Origin: Chitinophagales bacterium
Lineage (GTDB): Bacteria > Bacteroidota > Bacteroidia > Chitinophagales > Chitinophagaceae
NCBI GenBank assembly: GCA_017303335.1
Contig: JAFLBK010000005.1
Span: forward strand, 124,001 to 188,000
Length of the DNA: 64,000 bases
Direction of reading: 5' to 3'
The notes beneath the pieces were generated by a model. That model was not told the origin of the DNA. It worked only from the letters and a program-made list of their open reading frames with translations, and did not search any database. This document shows positions 37,924 through 45,526 of this stretch, one piece after another. Both the position numbers and the translations under genes were made by a program. The first letter of the stretch is position 1, and each line of letters opens with the position of its first letter.

Positions 37924-38676
37924 ATGCGTAAAATCGGCTCATTTTTTTTCGCCGGGGCGTTGACCACCGGCCTTCTCTTTTCCTGCACACTCAGTTACCA
38001 GGCTCAAAAAGTACAATACAACGATTACCGTATCGGTTCCGGTGCCACACAGGACAGCGCCATGCTGGTTCTGTTGAAACCCTATTCCGACAGCCTTTCC
38101 AAAAGCATGAACGATGTGGTGGCTGTTGCGGAAATGCCGCTTGAAAAAAAGCAGCCCGAGGGCACACTGGGTAATTTCCTGGCCGACGCCATGCTGGCCA
38201 TGGCCCGCAAGAGCTACGACATGCAGGTGGATGCGGCCTTCATCAATTACGGGGGCATCCGCCTTCCTTCGATTCCCGCAGGCAATATCACCCGGGGCAA
38301 GGTCTTCGAACTTTCGCCCTTCGATAACCTGCTGGTCGTTCAGAAAGTGAGCGGCAGGGTATTGCAGGAATTCCTGGATCACACGGCTTATAAAGGCGGC
38401 TGGCCCTGTTCGGGCATCAGCATGCAGATAAAGAACAAGAAGGCGGTGAATGTATTCATCAACGGTGCTCCGCTCAATGAATCGGCAACCTATACCATTG
38501 CCAACAATGATTATGTGGCCAACGGCGGCGATGACTGCACGATGCTGAAACCGATCCCCCAGCTGAACAATGGCTATATTTTCCGGGATGCGGTGTTCGA
38601 TTACCTGGCCGAACTGAAAAAACAGGGCAAATCAATTTCAGCGAAAACAGAAAACAGGGTTAGTAATGCAGAATAG
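37924..38676 (+). CDS. 5'-nucleotidase C-terminal domain lipoprotein (substrate-binding half)
   Basis: A 250-residue protein equivalent to the C-terminal domain of UshA/CD73-type 5'-nucleotidases, the part that holds the nucleoside. It opens with a lipoprotein signal (GALTTGLLFSC; Cys near residue 21). Domain blocks are EGTLGNFLADAMLAMA, DAAFINYGGIR, GKVFELSPFDNLLVV, GWPCSGISMQI and YTIANNDYVANGGDDC. The metal-binding phosphatase half is missing from this protein and is encoded by the next gene, which overlaps it by 11 bp. The two products would together make a periplasmic enzyme releasing nucleosides and phosphate. Confidence 0.9.
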   Translation: MRKIGSFFFAGALTTGLLFSCTLSYQAQKVQYNDYRIGSGATQDSAMLVLLKPYSDSLSKSMNDVVAVAEMPLEKKQPEGTLGNFLADAMLAMARKSYDMQVDAAFINYGGIRLPSIPAGNITRGKVFELSPFDNLLVVQKVSGRVLQEFLDHTAYKGGWPCSGISMQIKNKKAVNVFINGAPLNESATYTIANNDYVANGGDDCTMLKPIPQLNNGYIFRDAVFDYLAELKKQGKSISAKTENRVSNAE

Positions 38677-39598
38677 ACGGAAATTCATCGGCCAGTCGGT
38701 ACTGGCGACAGCTGGTATATTGGCTTCCCGGACGGCCATTGCCGGTTTACAGGAAGAAGGCGTAAAAAAACTCACGATCCTTCATACCAATGATGTACAC
38801 AGCAGGCTGGAACCCTTCCCGATGGACGGGGGCCGAAACCAGGGGCTGGGAGGCGTGGCTGCCCGTGCCGAACTGATCCGCAGGATACGCGGCGAAGAAT
38901 CGAATGTATTGCTGCTTGATGCGGGGGATATATTCCAGGGCACGCCGTTTTTTAATATATATAAAGGCGAACCCGAGATGCGTGCCATGGCAGCGATGGG
39001 GTACGATGCCGCTACCATGGGAAATCATGATTTCGATGCAGGCCTCGAGAATTTCGCCACACAACTGCAGCATGGAAATTTTCCGCTGCTTATCTGCAAT
39101 TATGATTTTACCGCTACACCGATGGAGCACAAATACCAGCCGTATAAGGTATTCAGAAAAGGAGGATTGAAGATCGGGATCACGGGTGTGGGGATTGAAA
39201 TGGCCGGACTGGTGCCCGAGAATTTATACGGCAATACCAAATACCTCGACCCGATACAAAAACTGAATGAAACAGCGGCGATGCTGAAGAACGAAGATGC
39301 CTGCGACATGATCATCTGCCTGAGTCATCTGGGGAACAAATACAAGGACAATAAAGTGAGTGATGAAGTACTGGCCCGTGAAACGGAAAATGTGGACCTG
39401 ATCATTGGCGGACATACCCACACATTCATGGATGCGCCCGCGGTGTACAAGAACAGATCGGGCAGTGATGTGATTGTAAATCAGGTGGGTTGGGCAGGCA
39501 TTATGCTGGGCCGGCTCGACTTCGAATTTGCCGGCTACAAACGGAAAAATCTGGCCAAATCACATACTGTGGTGGTAGGCAAAAAAACAATGGAATAA
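38666..39598 (+). CDS. Metallophosphatase, 5'-nucleotidase N-terminal (catalytic) half
   Basis: A 310-residue calcineurin-like phosphoesterase. The metal-binding motifs are in order: HTNDVHSRLEPF (D43, H45), LLDAGDIFQGTPFFN, MGNHDFD and GGHTHTF. The N-terminus MQNRRKFIGQSVLATAGILA is a twin-arginine-type signal with RR before a hydrophobic core. The protein stops where the substrate-binding domain of UshA would begin; that domain is the preceding gene. The shared 11-bp overlap points to translational coupling. Nucleosides freed by this pair could feed the pyrimidine degradation operon 3 kb downstream, which is an inference from proximity. Confidence 0.92.
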   Translation: MQNRRKFIGQSVLATAGILASRTAIAGLQEEGVKKLTILHTNDVHSRLEPFPMDGGRNQGLGGVAARAELIRRIRGEESNVLLLDAGDIFQGTPFFNIYKGEPEMRAMAAMGYDAATMGNHDFDAGLENFATQLQHGNFPLLICNYDFTATPMEHKYQPYKVFRKGGLKIGITGVGIEMAGLVPENLYGNTKYLDPIQKLNETAAMLKNEDACDMIICLSHLGNKYKDNKVSDEVLARETENVDLIIGGHTHTFMDAPAVYKNRSGSDVIVNQVGWAGIMLGRLDFEFAGYKRKNLAKSHTVVVGKKTME

Positions 39599-39739
39599 AA
39601 AATTTTTTTTTCAACATTTTATTCGATATTCGCTGTCCTGCCAAAGATTTTATTCCTTTGAAAAACCAGAAGAAAAATCATCCGGCGAAACCACGGAACT
39701 AACTATTCTTAACTCGAGATATAAATTGCTTAAGGACTA

Positions 39740-41173
39740 ATGGACAAAGCTTTTGATAAAGTTTGGACGAATTGTTTGGAGATAATAAAAGACATTGTTG
39801 AATGGCAGCATTTCAAAACCTGGTTTGAACCCATTAAGCCTGTTGCATTAAAAGATAAAGTTCTCACCATTCAGGTTCCCAGTCAATTCTTTTACGAATA
39901 CCTCGAAGAGCATTATGTTTCCCTGCTTGCAAAAACATTGAAACGGGAATTGGGTAAAGAGGCGCGACTGGAATACCGCATCATGGTCGACAGCGGAAAC
40001 AGCAAGAACAAACCGCAGACGATCGATGTTCCCGGACAGGGATATAAATCTTTCCCGAATAACGAAATGGATTTTCCGCTGGTGATCAACAACCCGGTGA
40101 AGAACCCCTTTGTGATTCCCGGGCTGAAAAAAATGCAGATCGACCCGCAGCTGAACCCGGCTTACACCTTCGACGCGTTTGTGGAAGGCGATTGTAACCG
40201 GGTGGCACGCCGGGCCGGAAAAACGGTGGCCGAAAAACCAGGCACCACCTCGTTCAACCCGCTGGTTATTTACGGCGGCGTTGGCTTGGGCAAAACGCAC
40301 CTGGCCCAGGCCATCGGTAACGAAGTAAAACGGCTCCACGCAAACCGGATCGTATTGTATGTGAGCTCCGAGAAATTCATCAACCAGTTCATCGATCACA
40401 GCCGTAACGGAGCCATCAACGACTTCATTCATTTCTACCAGTTGATCGACGTACTCATCATTGATGATGTACAGTTCTTCAACCGGGCCGAAAAATCGCA
40501 GGACGCTTTCTTCTCCATATTCAATCACCTGCACCAGAGTGGTAAGCAGCTTATTCTTACCAGCGATAAACCACCGAAGGATCTTGAAGGTGTGCAGGAG
40601 CGTTTGTTGAGTCGTTTCCGCTGGGGTTTAAGCGCCGATCTGCAGGCGCCCGATTACGAAACCAAGATCGAGATCCTGGAGAAGAAAATGAAGAACGATG
40701 GATTGGATATGCCCCGTGAAGTGGTGAAGTATATCGCGTATAATATCAATAGTAATGTGCGTGAATTAGAGGGCGCTTTGATCTCATTGTTGGCACAATC
40801 TTCGCTGAACAAGCGGGAAATTGACCTCGAGTTGGCAAAGAAAGTCCTCCGCAATTTTGTTAAGTCTTCCAGCAAGGAAATCACCATCGATACCATCCAG
40901 AAAATGGTCTGCGAGTACTTCGATGTTCCCTACGACAAACTGTTGCAGAAAACACGCAAGCGTGAGATCGTTCAGGCACGGCAGATCACCATGTTCCTTG
41001 CCAAGGCCTTTACGAAGAATTCATTGAAAACGATCGGCGAACATTTCGGTGGAAGAGACCACACAACGGTTATTCACAGTTGCCAGACCGTAAAAGACCT
41101 CATGGATACGGACAGCCTCTTCAAGGAAAGCGTGATGGAGCTGCAGCAGAAGGTTCACCTGGCGGCGATGTAA
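39740..41173 (+). CDS. dnaA: Chromosomal replication initiator protein DnaA
   Basis: A 477-residue DnaA. Domain I (about residues 1-85) has VWTNCLEIIKDIVEWQHFKT. A short linker is followed by the AAA+ domain with Walker A GGVGLGKTH (residues 179-187), Walker B VLIIDDVQFF and sensor ILTSDKPPKDLEG. The C-terminal DNA-binding domain carries the DnaA-box-recognition signature GGRDHTTVIHSCQTV. Length is normal. dnaN and recF are not adjacent, and I see no cluster of TTATCCACA boxes in the 141-bp upstream region or after the gene, so the origin is probably elsewhere. An intrinsic terminator follows. Confidence 0.97.
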   Translation: MDKAFDKVWTNCLEIIKDIVEWQHFKTWFEPIKPVALKDKVLTIQVPSQFFYEYLEEHYVSLLAKTLKRELGKEARLEYRIMVDSGNSKNKPQTIDVPGQGYKSFPNNEMDFPLVINNPVKNPFVIPGLKKMQIDPQLNPAYTFDAFVEGDCNRVARRAGKTVAEKPGTTSFNPLVIYGGVGLGKTHLAQAIGNEVKRLHANRIVLYVSSEKFINQFIDHSRNGAINDFIHFYQLIDVLIIDDVQFFNRAEKSQDAFFSIFNHLHQSGKQLILTSDKPPKDLEGVQERLLSRFRWGLSADLQAPDYETKIEILEKKMKNDGLDMPREVVKYIAYNINSNVRELEGALISLLAQSSLNKREIDLELAKKVLRNFVKSSSKEITIDTIQKMVCEYFDVPYDKLLQKTRKREIVQARQITMFLAKAFTKNSLKTIGEHFGGRDHTTVIHSCQTVKDLMDTDSLFKESVMELQQKVHLAAM

Positions 41174-41203
41174 AAAAGACCCATAACCAAGCACTAATAG
41201 TAG

Positions 41204-41232
41204 CCGGGTTCTGTAAAGAGCCCGGTTTTTTT
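41204..41232 (+). terminator. Intrinsic terminator of dnaA
   Basis: A 9-bp stem CCGGGTTCT/AGAGCCCGG (41204-41212 and 41217-41225, one G-T pair), loop GTAA, then seven T. Confidence 0.92.
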
Positions 41233-41268
41233 ATGCCGGGAAGCCGGCAAATGTTTTCCGATTTTGTT

Positions 41269-41299
41269 TTGGGTGGTACCTTATTGAATTGTATTTTTG
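41269..41299 (+). promoter_or_regulatory. Promoter of tRNA-Ser (TTG-N20-TATTTTTG)
   Basis: TTG at 41269-41271 and TATTTTTG at 41292-41299 with exactly 20 bases between them fit the Bacteroidota -33/-7 promoter. The tRNA starts 24 bases downstream. Confidence 0.65.
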
Positions 41300-41322
41300 C
41301 AGCCCCTTAATCAACGGGGAAC

Positions 41323-41413
41323 GGAGAGGTGCCTGAGTGGCCGAAAGGGCCGGTTTGCTAAACCGTTGTACGGGCTTAAACCTGTACCGAGGGTTCGAAT
41401 CCCTCCCTCTCCG
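41323..41413 (+). tRNA. tRNA-Ser (anticodon GCT)
   Basis: Acceptor stem GGAGAGG/CCTCTCC (41323-41329 and 41406-41412) with discriminator G 41413. The anticodon loop TTGCTAA has GCT at 41357-41359. A long variable arm (TACGGGCTTAAACCTGTA) is typical of serine tRNA, and the T arm is GAGGGTTCGAATCCCTC. The 3' CCA is not encoded. It decodes AGC and AGT. Confidence 0.95.
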
Positions 41414-41430
41414 CAAGTTCTTATATTGAG

Positions 41431-41555
41431 AGAAGGGCTTAAACCTGTTCCGCCGGCTGGCGGATCGAATCCCTCCCTCTCCGCAAGTTCTTATATTGAG
41501 AGAAGGGCTTAAACCTGTTCCGCCGGCTGGCGGATCGAATCCCTCCCTCTCCGCA
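41431..41555 (+). repeat. Two tandem degenerate copies of the tRNA-Ser 3' end with an embedded palindrome
   Basis: Two near-identical 70-bp-period copies (41435-41484 and 41505-41554) start at the variable-arm sequence GGGCTTAAACCTGT and end with TCGAATCCCTCCCTCTCCGC, the same 3' end as the true tRNA. In both, the 5' strand of the T stem is replaced by TCCGCC-GGCT-GGCGGA, a perfect 6-bp hairpin. The 3' flank AGTTCTTATATTGAGAGAA is also copied between units. They lack acceptor 5' strand, D arm and anticodon, so they cannot be functional tRNAs. Confidence 0.9.
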
Positions 41556-41583
41556 GCAAGGAATTAAAGACGATAACCCAGTT

Positions 41584-41658
41584 CGGGATGTAGCGTAGCC
41601 CGGTTATCGCGCCTGGTTTGGGACCAGGAGGTCGCAAGTTCGAATCTTGCCATCCCGA
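41584..41658 (+). tRNA. tRNA-Pro (anticodon TGG)
   Basis: Acceptor stem CGGGATG/CATCCCG (41584-41590 and 41651-41657), discriminator A 41658. Anticodon stem-loop CCTGG-TTTGGGA-CCAGG has TGG at 41619-41621. T arm GCAAG-TTCGAAT-CTTGC. It decodes CCN codons, at least CCA. Confidence 0.95.
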
Positions 41659-41670
41659 CACATCAACCTG

Positions 41671-41700
41671 AGCCCTTCGATATTTTCGAGGGGCTTTTTT
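41671..41700 (+). terminator. Terminator of tRNA-Pro
   Basis: AGCCC-TTCGA and TCGA-GGGGCT form an imperfect stem around a short AT loop, followed by six T. The same terminator is present in every downstream repeat unit, several times with an extra palindrome in its loop. Confidence 0.75.
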
Positions 41701-41725
41701 ATTTCGTTTTTTTGGTGCGTATGCC

Positions 41726-42426
41726 GGAGGTCGTCCCGCCGATGGCGGGACCATCCCGACACATCAAGCTGGGACCCTTCGATCAGTACTGAGCCTGTCG
41801 AAGTATCGAGGGGCTTTTTTATTTCGTTTTTTTGGTGCGTATGCCGGAGGTCGTCCCGCCGGTGGCGGGACCATCCCGACACATCAAGCTGGGTCCCTTC
41901 GATCAGTACTGAGCCTGTCGAAGTATCGAGGGGCTTTTTTATTTCGTTTTTTTGGTGCGTATGCCGGAGGTCGTCCCGCCGATGGCGGGACCATCCCGAC
42001 ACATCAAGCTGGGTCCCTTCGATCAGTACTGAGCCTGTCGAAGTATCGAGGGGCTTTTTATTTCATTTTTGGTGAATATGCCGGAGGTCGTCCCGCCGGT
42101 GGCGGGACCATCCCGACACATCAACCTAAGCCCTTCGATATTTTCGGAGGGCTTTTTTATTTCGTTTTGGTGAGCATGCCGGAGGTCGTCCCGCCGGTGG
42201 CGGGACCATCCCGACACATCAACCTGAGCCCTTCGATCCGTACTGAGCCTGTCGAAGTATCGAGGGGCTTTTTATTTCGTTTTGGTGCGCATGCCGGAGG
42301 TCGTCCCGCCGGTGGCGGGACCATCCCGACACACCAACCTGGGTCCCTTCGATCCGTACTGAGCCTGTCGAAGTATCGAGGGGCTTTTTTATTTCGTTTT
42401 GGTGAGCATGCCGGAGGTCGTCCCGC
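41726..42426 (+). repeat. Tandem array of degenerate tRNA-Pro 3' ends, each with palindrome and terminator (6 units plus a truncated 7th)
   Basis: Units start with GGAGGTCG at 41726, 41846, 41966, 42083, 42181, 42296 and 42413 (spacing 98-120 bp). Each has the tRNA-Pro 3' sequence GGAGGTCG...CCATCCCGACACA. The T arm is replaced by GTCCCGCC-(GAT/GGT)-GGCGGGAC, an 8-bp perfect hairpin (unit 1: 41733-41740 and 41744-41751). The copied tRNA-Pro terminator and a GGTGxGTATGCC-type spacer follow. Units 1, 2, 3, 5 and 6 carry an extra TCAGTACTGAGCCTG-type palindrome (or its CCGTACTGAGCCTG variant) inside the terminator loop; unit 4 and the genuine tRNA terminator do not. The seventh unit breaks off at TCCCGC. 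Confidence 0.92.
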
Positions 42427-42489
42427 TGCATCAATTTCTGTTCTACGGTTTATGTTGGCGGACTTTGTTTCCCATCAACTCAATTCAGG

Positions 42490-42520
42490 TTGTATAAATA
42501 ACAGGTCTCGTTTATTTTCG
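42490..42520 (+). promoter_or_regulatory. Candidate promoter of the pyrimidine degradation operon
   Basis: TTG at 42490-42492 and TATTTTCG at 42513-42520, 20 bases apart. This is one mismatch from TAnnTTTG and has the same spacing as the tRNA-Ser promoter. It lies about 25 bases before ATG 42546. Confidence 0.5.
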
Positions 42521-42545
42521 TAACTTATCGCTAAATAACGAGTTT

Positions 42546-44003
42546 ATGAAATATGCCGCTATACAAAACTACGTCAACGGACAGTTTGTAACGCCTTCCT
42601 CCAACCGAACCCTTGAAGTTATTTCCCCGGTGGATGGGAAACTTCTTTCTACCGTGCCCATGTCTTCTGCCAAGGACCTTGATGCGGCCGTTAAAGCCGC
42701 CAAAGCCGCTTTCCCGGCCTGGAGCCGGACACCCATCAAAGAGCGGGTACAGGTATTCTTTCGCTATAAAACACTGCTCGAAAAACACCTGAAAGAACTG
42801 GCCGAATTGTGCAGTGAAGAAAATGGGAAAACCTATGGAGAGTCGGTTGCTGAAATAGAAAAGTGTATTGAGCTTACGGAGTTCGCAACTTCCCTTCCCC
42901 AATTGGTGACCGGAGAAGTTCTCGAAGTAAGTAAAGGCGTTGAATGCCGGACCGAGCATGTTCCACTGGGCGTGGTGGCCTCCATCGTTCCTTTCAATTT
43001 CCCGGCCATGGTACCTAACTGGACCATTCCCAACGCGATCGCCCTGGGCAATTGCATGATCATTAAGCCATCGGAAAAAGTGCCCCTGAGTTGCGGCAGA
43101 CTCGCTGAACTTTTGAAAGAAGCCGGCTTGCCGGATGGGGTATTCAATATCGTGCATGGCGATGTAGAGATTGTTGAAGCCATCTGCGATCATCCCGGTA
43201 TAGAGGCCGTATCATTTGTCGGCTCTACCAAGGTAGCCAGGATCGTTTACCAGCGGGCAACTTCCCAGTTCAAGCGCTGCCTTGCACTGGGCGGGGCAAA
43301 GAACCACCTGATGGTATTGCCGGATGCCAAACCGGATATGACAGCGCAGAACGTGGCTGCTTCGATGAGCGGTTGCGCCGGACAGCGTTGCATGGCTGCC
43401 AGCGCCATGGTAGCCGTGGGTGAAGTGGATCATATCATCAGTAAGATCTGCGATGAAGCCAGGAAGATTGTTCCGGGTGAGAACCTGGGTGCGGTCATCA
43501 GTAAAGAAAGCAAGGCAAGGATCGAGGGATATATCAGTGAGGCCGAAAAGAACGGAGCGAAGATACTGGTAGACGGGCGGGGTGCGAAAGTGAACGGGAA
43601 AGAGAACGGAACCTATGTGGGTCCAACCGTGATCGATTATGTTACGCCGGATATGAGCGTGGCCAAAGAAGAAATATTCGGACCTGTCATTTCCATTATG
43701 CGCACCAAAACCGTCGACGAAGCCCTGGCGATCGAGAACGCTAATCCTTACGGCAATGCCGCATCGGTATTTACCCAGAACGGCGGCATGGCACGTTACA
43801 TCATCGACCGGGCAAGCGCCGGCATGATCGGCGTAAACGTAGGCGTACCCGTTCCGCGGGAACCCTTCTCGTTCGGCGGTTGGAATGAAAGCAAGTTCGG
43901 GGTGGGCGATATCACGGGAAAGAGTTCCATTGAGTTCTGGACCAAACTGAAAAAATCAACCACCAAGTGGAATCCCGAAGCCGGGGTCAACTGGATGAGC
44001 TGA
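42546..44003 (+). CDS. mmsA: CoA-acylating methylmalonate-semialdehyde dehydrogenase
   Basis: A 485-residue aldehyde dehydrogenase. Family marks are NYVNGQFV at the start, IVPFNFPAMVPNWTIPNAIA, LGGAKNHLMVLPDA and GCAGQRCMAAS with the catalytic Cys at residue 282. The ALDH glutamate region is LGGAKNH in place of LELGGK, as expected for the CoA-dependent MMSDH branch, which lacks the general-base Glu. These enzymes turn malonate semialdehyde into acetyl-CoA and methylmalonate semialdehyde into propionyl-CoA, the last step after beta-alanine or beta-aminoisobutyrate transamination. It opens the pyrimidine catabolic operon, so uracil and thymine degradation is its likely job rather than valine or inositol breakdown. 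Confidence 0.93.
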   Translation: MKYAAIQNYVNGQFVTPSSNRTLEVISPVDGKLLSTVPMSSAKDLDAAVKAAKAAFPAWSRTPIKERVQVFFRYKTLLEKHLKELAELCSEENGKTYGESVAEIEKCIELTEFATSLPQLVTGEVLEVSKGVECRTEHVPLGVVASIVPFNFPAMVPNWTIPNAIALGNCMIIKPSEKVPLSCGRLAELLKEAGLPDGVFNIVHGDVEIVEAICDHPGIEAVSFVGSTKVARIVYQRATSQFKRCLALGGAKNHLMVLPDAKPDMTAQNVAASMSGCAGQRCMAASAMVAVGEVDHIISKICDEARKIVPGENLGAVISKESKARIEGYISEAEKNGAKILVDGRGAKVNGKENGTYVGPTVIDYVTPDMSVAKEEIFGPVISIMRTKTVDEALAIENANPYGNAASVFTQNGGMARYIIDRASAGMIGVNVGVPVPREPFSFGGWNESKFGVGDITGKSSIEFWTKLKKSTTKWNPEAGVNWMS

Positions 44004-44012
44004 AATAATATT

Positions 44013-44085
44013 CTACATGCTGAATTTTAAGTGTTGAATGATGCAGGGATCTTTCATTTATAATTCAGCATGCAACATTCAAAAT
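44013..44085 (+). repeat. Intergenic hairpin repeat 1 of the pyrimidine operon
   Basis: Perfect 11-bp arms CATGCTGAATT/AATTCAGCATG (44016-44026 and 44062-44072). TGTTGAATG and CAACATTCAA motifs of the same family lie inside and just outside. It fills the mmsA-aminotransferase gap. Confidence 0.8.
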
Positions 44086-44095
44086 AATAATCAAG

Positions 44096-45448
44096 ATGTC
44101 ATCAACAAAAGCAGTTTCCGAATCGGCCGAGATTATCCAGAACGCACAGGACTATACCCTGTTCAGCTGGAGCAAACAAAAAGGCACCAATCCCATCGCG
44201 GTTAAATATGCCGAAGGCGTTTACCTGTACGATTACGATGGCAACCGCATCATTGATTTTTCCAGCGGACTTATCAATATGAACATCGGGCACGGCAACC
44301 AGCGTATTACCGAAGCGGTGGTAAAGCAGATGCAGGAAGTAGCCTATGTAACACCCAGTTGTGTTACAAAAGTCCGCGCCGACCTGGGAAAAAAACTGGC
44401 CGAGATCTGCCCAGGCGATCTGAATAAATCCTTCTTCACCTTATGCGGCGCCACATCCATTGAAAACGGGATCAAACTGGCCCGTTTGTATACCGGGCGG
44501 CATAAGATATTAACCCGCTACCAGTCGTACCACGGCGCTACCATGGGCGTGATCTCCGCCGGTGGCGATCCGCGGCGCTTACCGGTGGATGCGCAGCAGG
44601 CACCCAACTTCGTTCATTTCGACCTGCCCAATTTATATCGCTGGGAATATGGAGAAGAGAATCTGCTGAAAGAAGCCGTGGCGCAACTCGAACGGGTGAT
44701 CGCTTATGAAGGTCCGAATAATATCGCGGCGGTCCTGCTCGAAGGCGAATCGGGCACGTCGGGATGCCTGCAATACCCGAAGGGGTACCTGAAAGCCGTA
44801 CGGGAGATCACCGCGAAGCACGGCATACTGATGATCATGGATGAAGTCATGAGCGGATTCGGAAGAACCGGCCAGTGGTTCGGATTCCAGAACCACGGTA
44901 TTGTTCCCGATATGATCGCGATGGCGAAGGGACTTACCTGCGGGTACCTGCCCTTTGGTTGTTTGCAGGTGAGTGAAAAGATCGCGGCGAAATACGACGA
45001 CGCGGTAATGCCATTGGGTTTGACCTACTCGGCGCATGCCGTATGTTGTGCGGCCGCGTTGGAAACACTACGGATATATGAAGAAGACGGGCTGATCGAG
45101 AATGCACGTGCGATGGGCAGGTACATGGAAGAGCAGGTGGAGAAGCTGAAGCAGAAGCATCCTTCCATCGGCGATTTCCGGAATACGGGACTGCTCGGCT
45201 GTATCGAACTGGTGAAGAACCGGAAAACAAAAGAACCGATGGCCCCCTTCAATGCAAAGCCGGAAGAAATGGCCGTGATGAATAAGGTAGCCGCGAAGAT
45301 CAAAGAGCTGGGTATGTATACGTTCGTGCGGTGGAATTATATCTTCTGCGCCCCGCCGCTGATCGTTACCAGGGAACAGATCGACGAAGGACTTGCGATC
45401 ATCAGTGAAGCGATTGCTATTGCAGATAAGGAAGGTTATACGGCTTGA
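44096..45448 (+). CDS. Class III aminotransferase, probably beta-alanine/beta-aminoisobutyrate transaminase
   Basis: A 450-residue PLP aminotransferase of fold type I. Visible blocks are YDYDGNRIIDFSSGLINMNI, FTLCGATSIENGIKLARLYT, SYHGATMGVISAGGDPRR, LMIMDEVMSGFGRTGQWF (cofactor Asp) and MIAMAKGLTCGYLPFG with the PLP lysine at residue 278. The operon supplies its probable role: it would pass the amino group of beta-alanine or beta-aminoisobutyrate to a keto acid, giving the semialdehyde used by the adjacent dehydrogenase. The amino acceptor (pyruvate or 2-oxoglutarate) cannot be read. 4-aminobutyrate transaminase is the alternative reading but fits the context less well. Confidence 0.88.
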   Translation: MSSTKAVSESAEIIQNAQDYTLFSWSKQKGTNPIAVKYAEGVYLYDYDGNRIIDFSSGLINMNIGHGNQRITEAVVKQMQEVAYVTPSCVTKVRADLGKKLAEICPGDLNKSFFTLCGATSIENGIKLARLYTGRHKILTRYQSYHGATMGVISAGGDPRRLPVDAQQAPNFVHFDLPNLYRWEYGEENLLKEAVAQLERVIAYEGPNNIAAVLLEGESGTSGCLQYPKGYLKAVREITAKHGILMIMDEVMSGFGRTGQWFGFQNHGIVPDMIAMAKGLTCGYLPFGCLQVSEKIAAKYDDAVMPLGLTYSAHAVCCAAALETLRIYEEDGLIENARAMGRYMEEQVEKLKQKHPSIGDFRNTGLLGCIELVKNRKTKEPMAPFNAKPEEMAVMNKVAAKIKELGMYTFVRWNYIFCAPPLIVTREQIDEGLAIISEAIAIADKEGYTA

Positions 45449-45454
45449 TTATTA

Positions 45455-45518
45455 TGTATGTTGAATTTTAAATGTTGAATGACTTCATTTAAGATTCAGC
45501 ATTCAACATTCACAATAA
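45455..45518 (+). repeat. Intergenic hairpin repeat 2 of the pyrimidine operon
   Basis: Arms ATGTTGAAT/ATTCAACAT (45458-45466 and 45501-45509) continue inward with TTAAATG/CATTTAA (45468-45474 and 45486-45492). Same family as repeat 1, between the aminotransferase and permease genes. Confidence 0.8.
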
Positions 45519-45526
45519 ACCGCTTC

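Noticed and set aside
41435..41554. Additional tRNA-Ser genes
   Set aside because: Only the 3' end is present; no anticodon, D arm or 5' acceptor strand.
41604..42075. Open frames on both strands (132 and 142 residues) with repeated sequences such as MSGWSRHRRDDLRHTHQK
   Set aside because: They run through tRNA-Pro and the repeat array; the repetition comes from the 120-bp DNA units, which keep frame because 120 is divisible by three. They should not be annotated as proteins.
41726..42426. CRISPR-like array
   Set aside because: Units are 98-120 bp, nearly identical throughout, with no unique spacers, and no cas genes are in the window.
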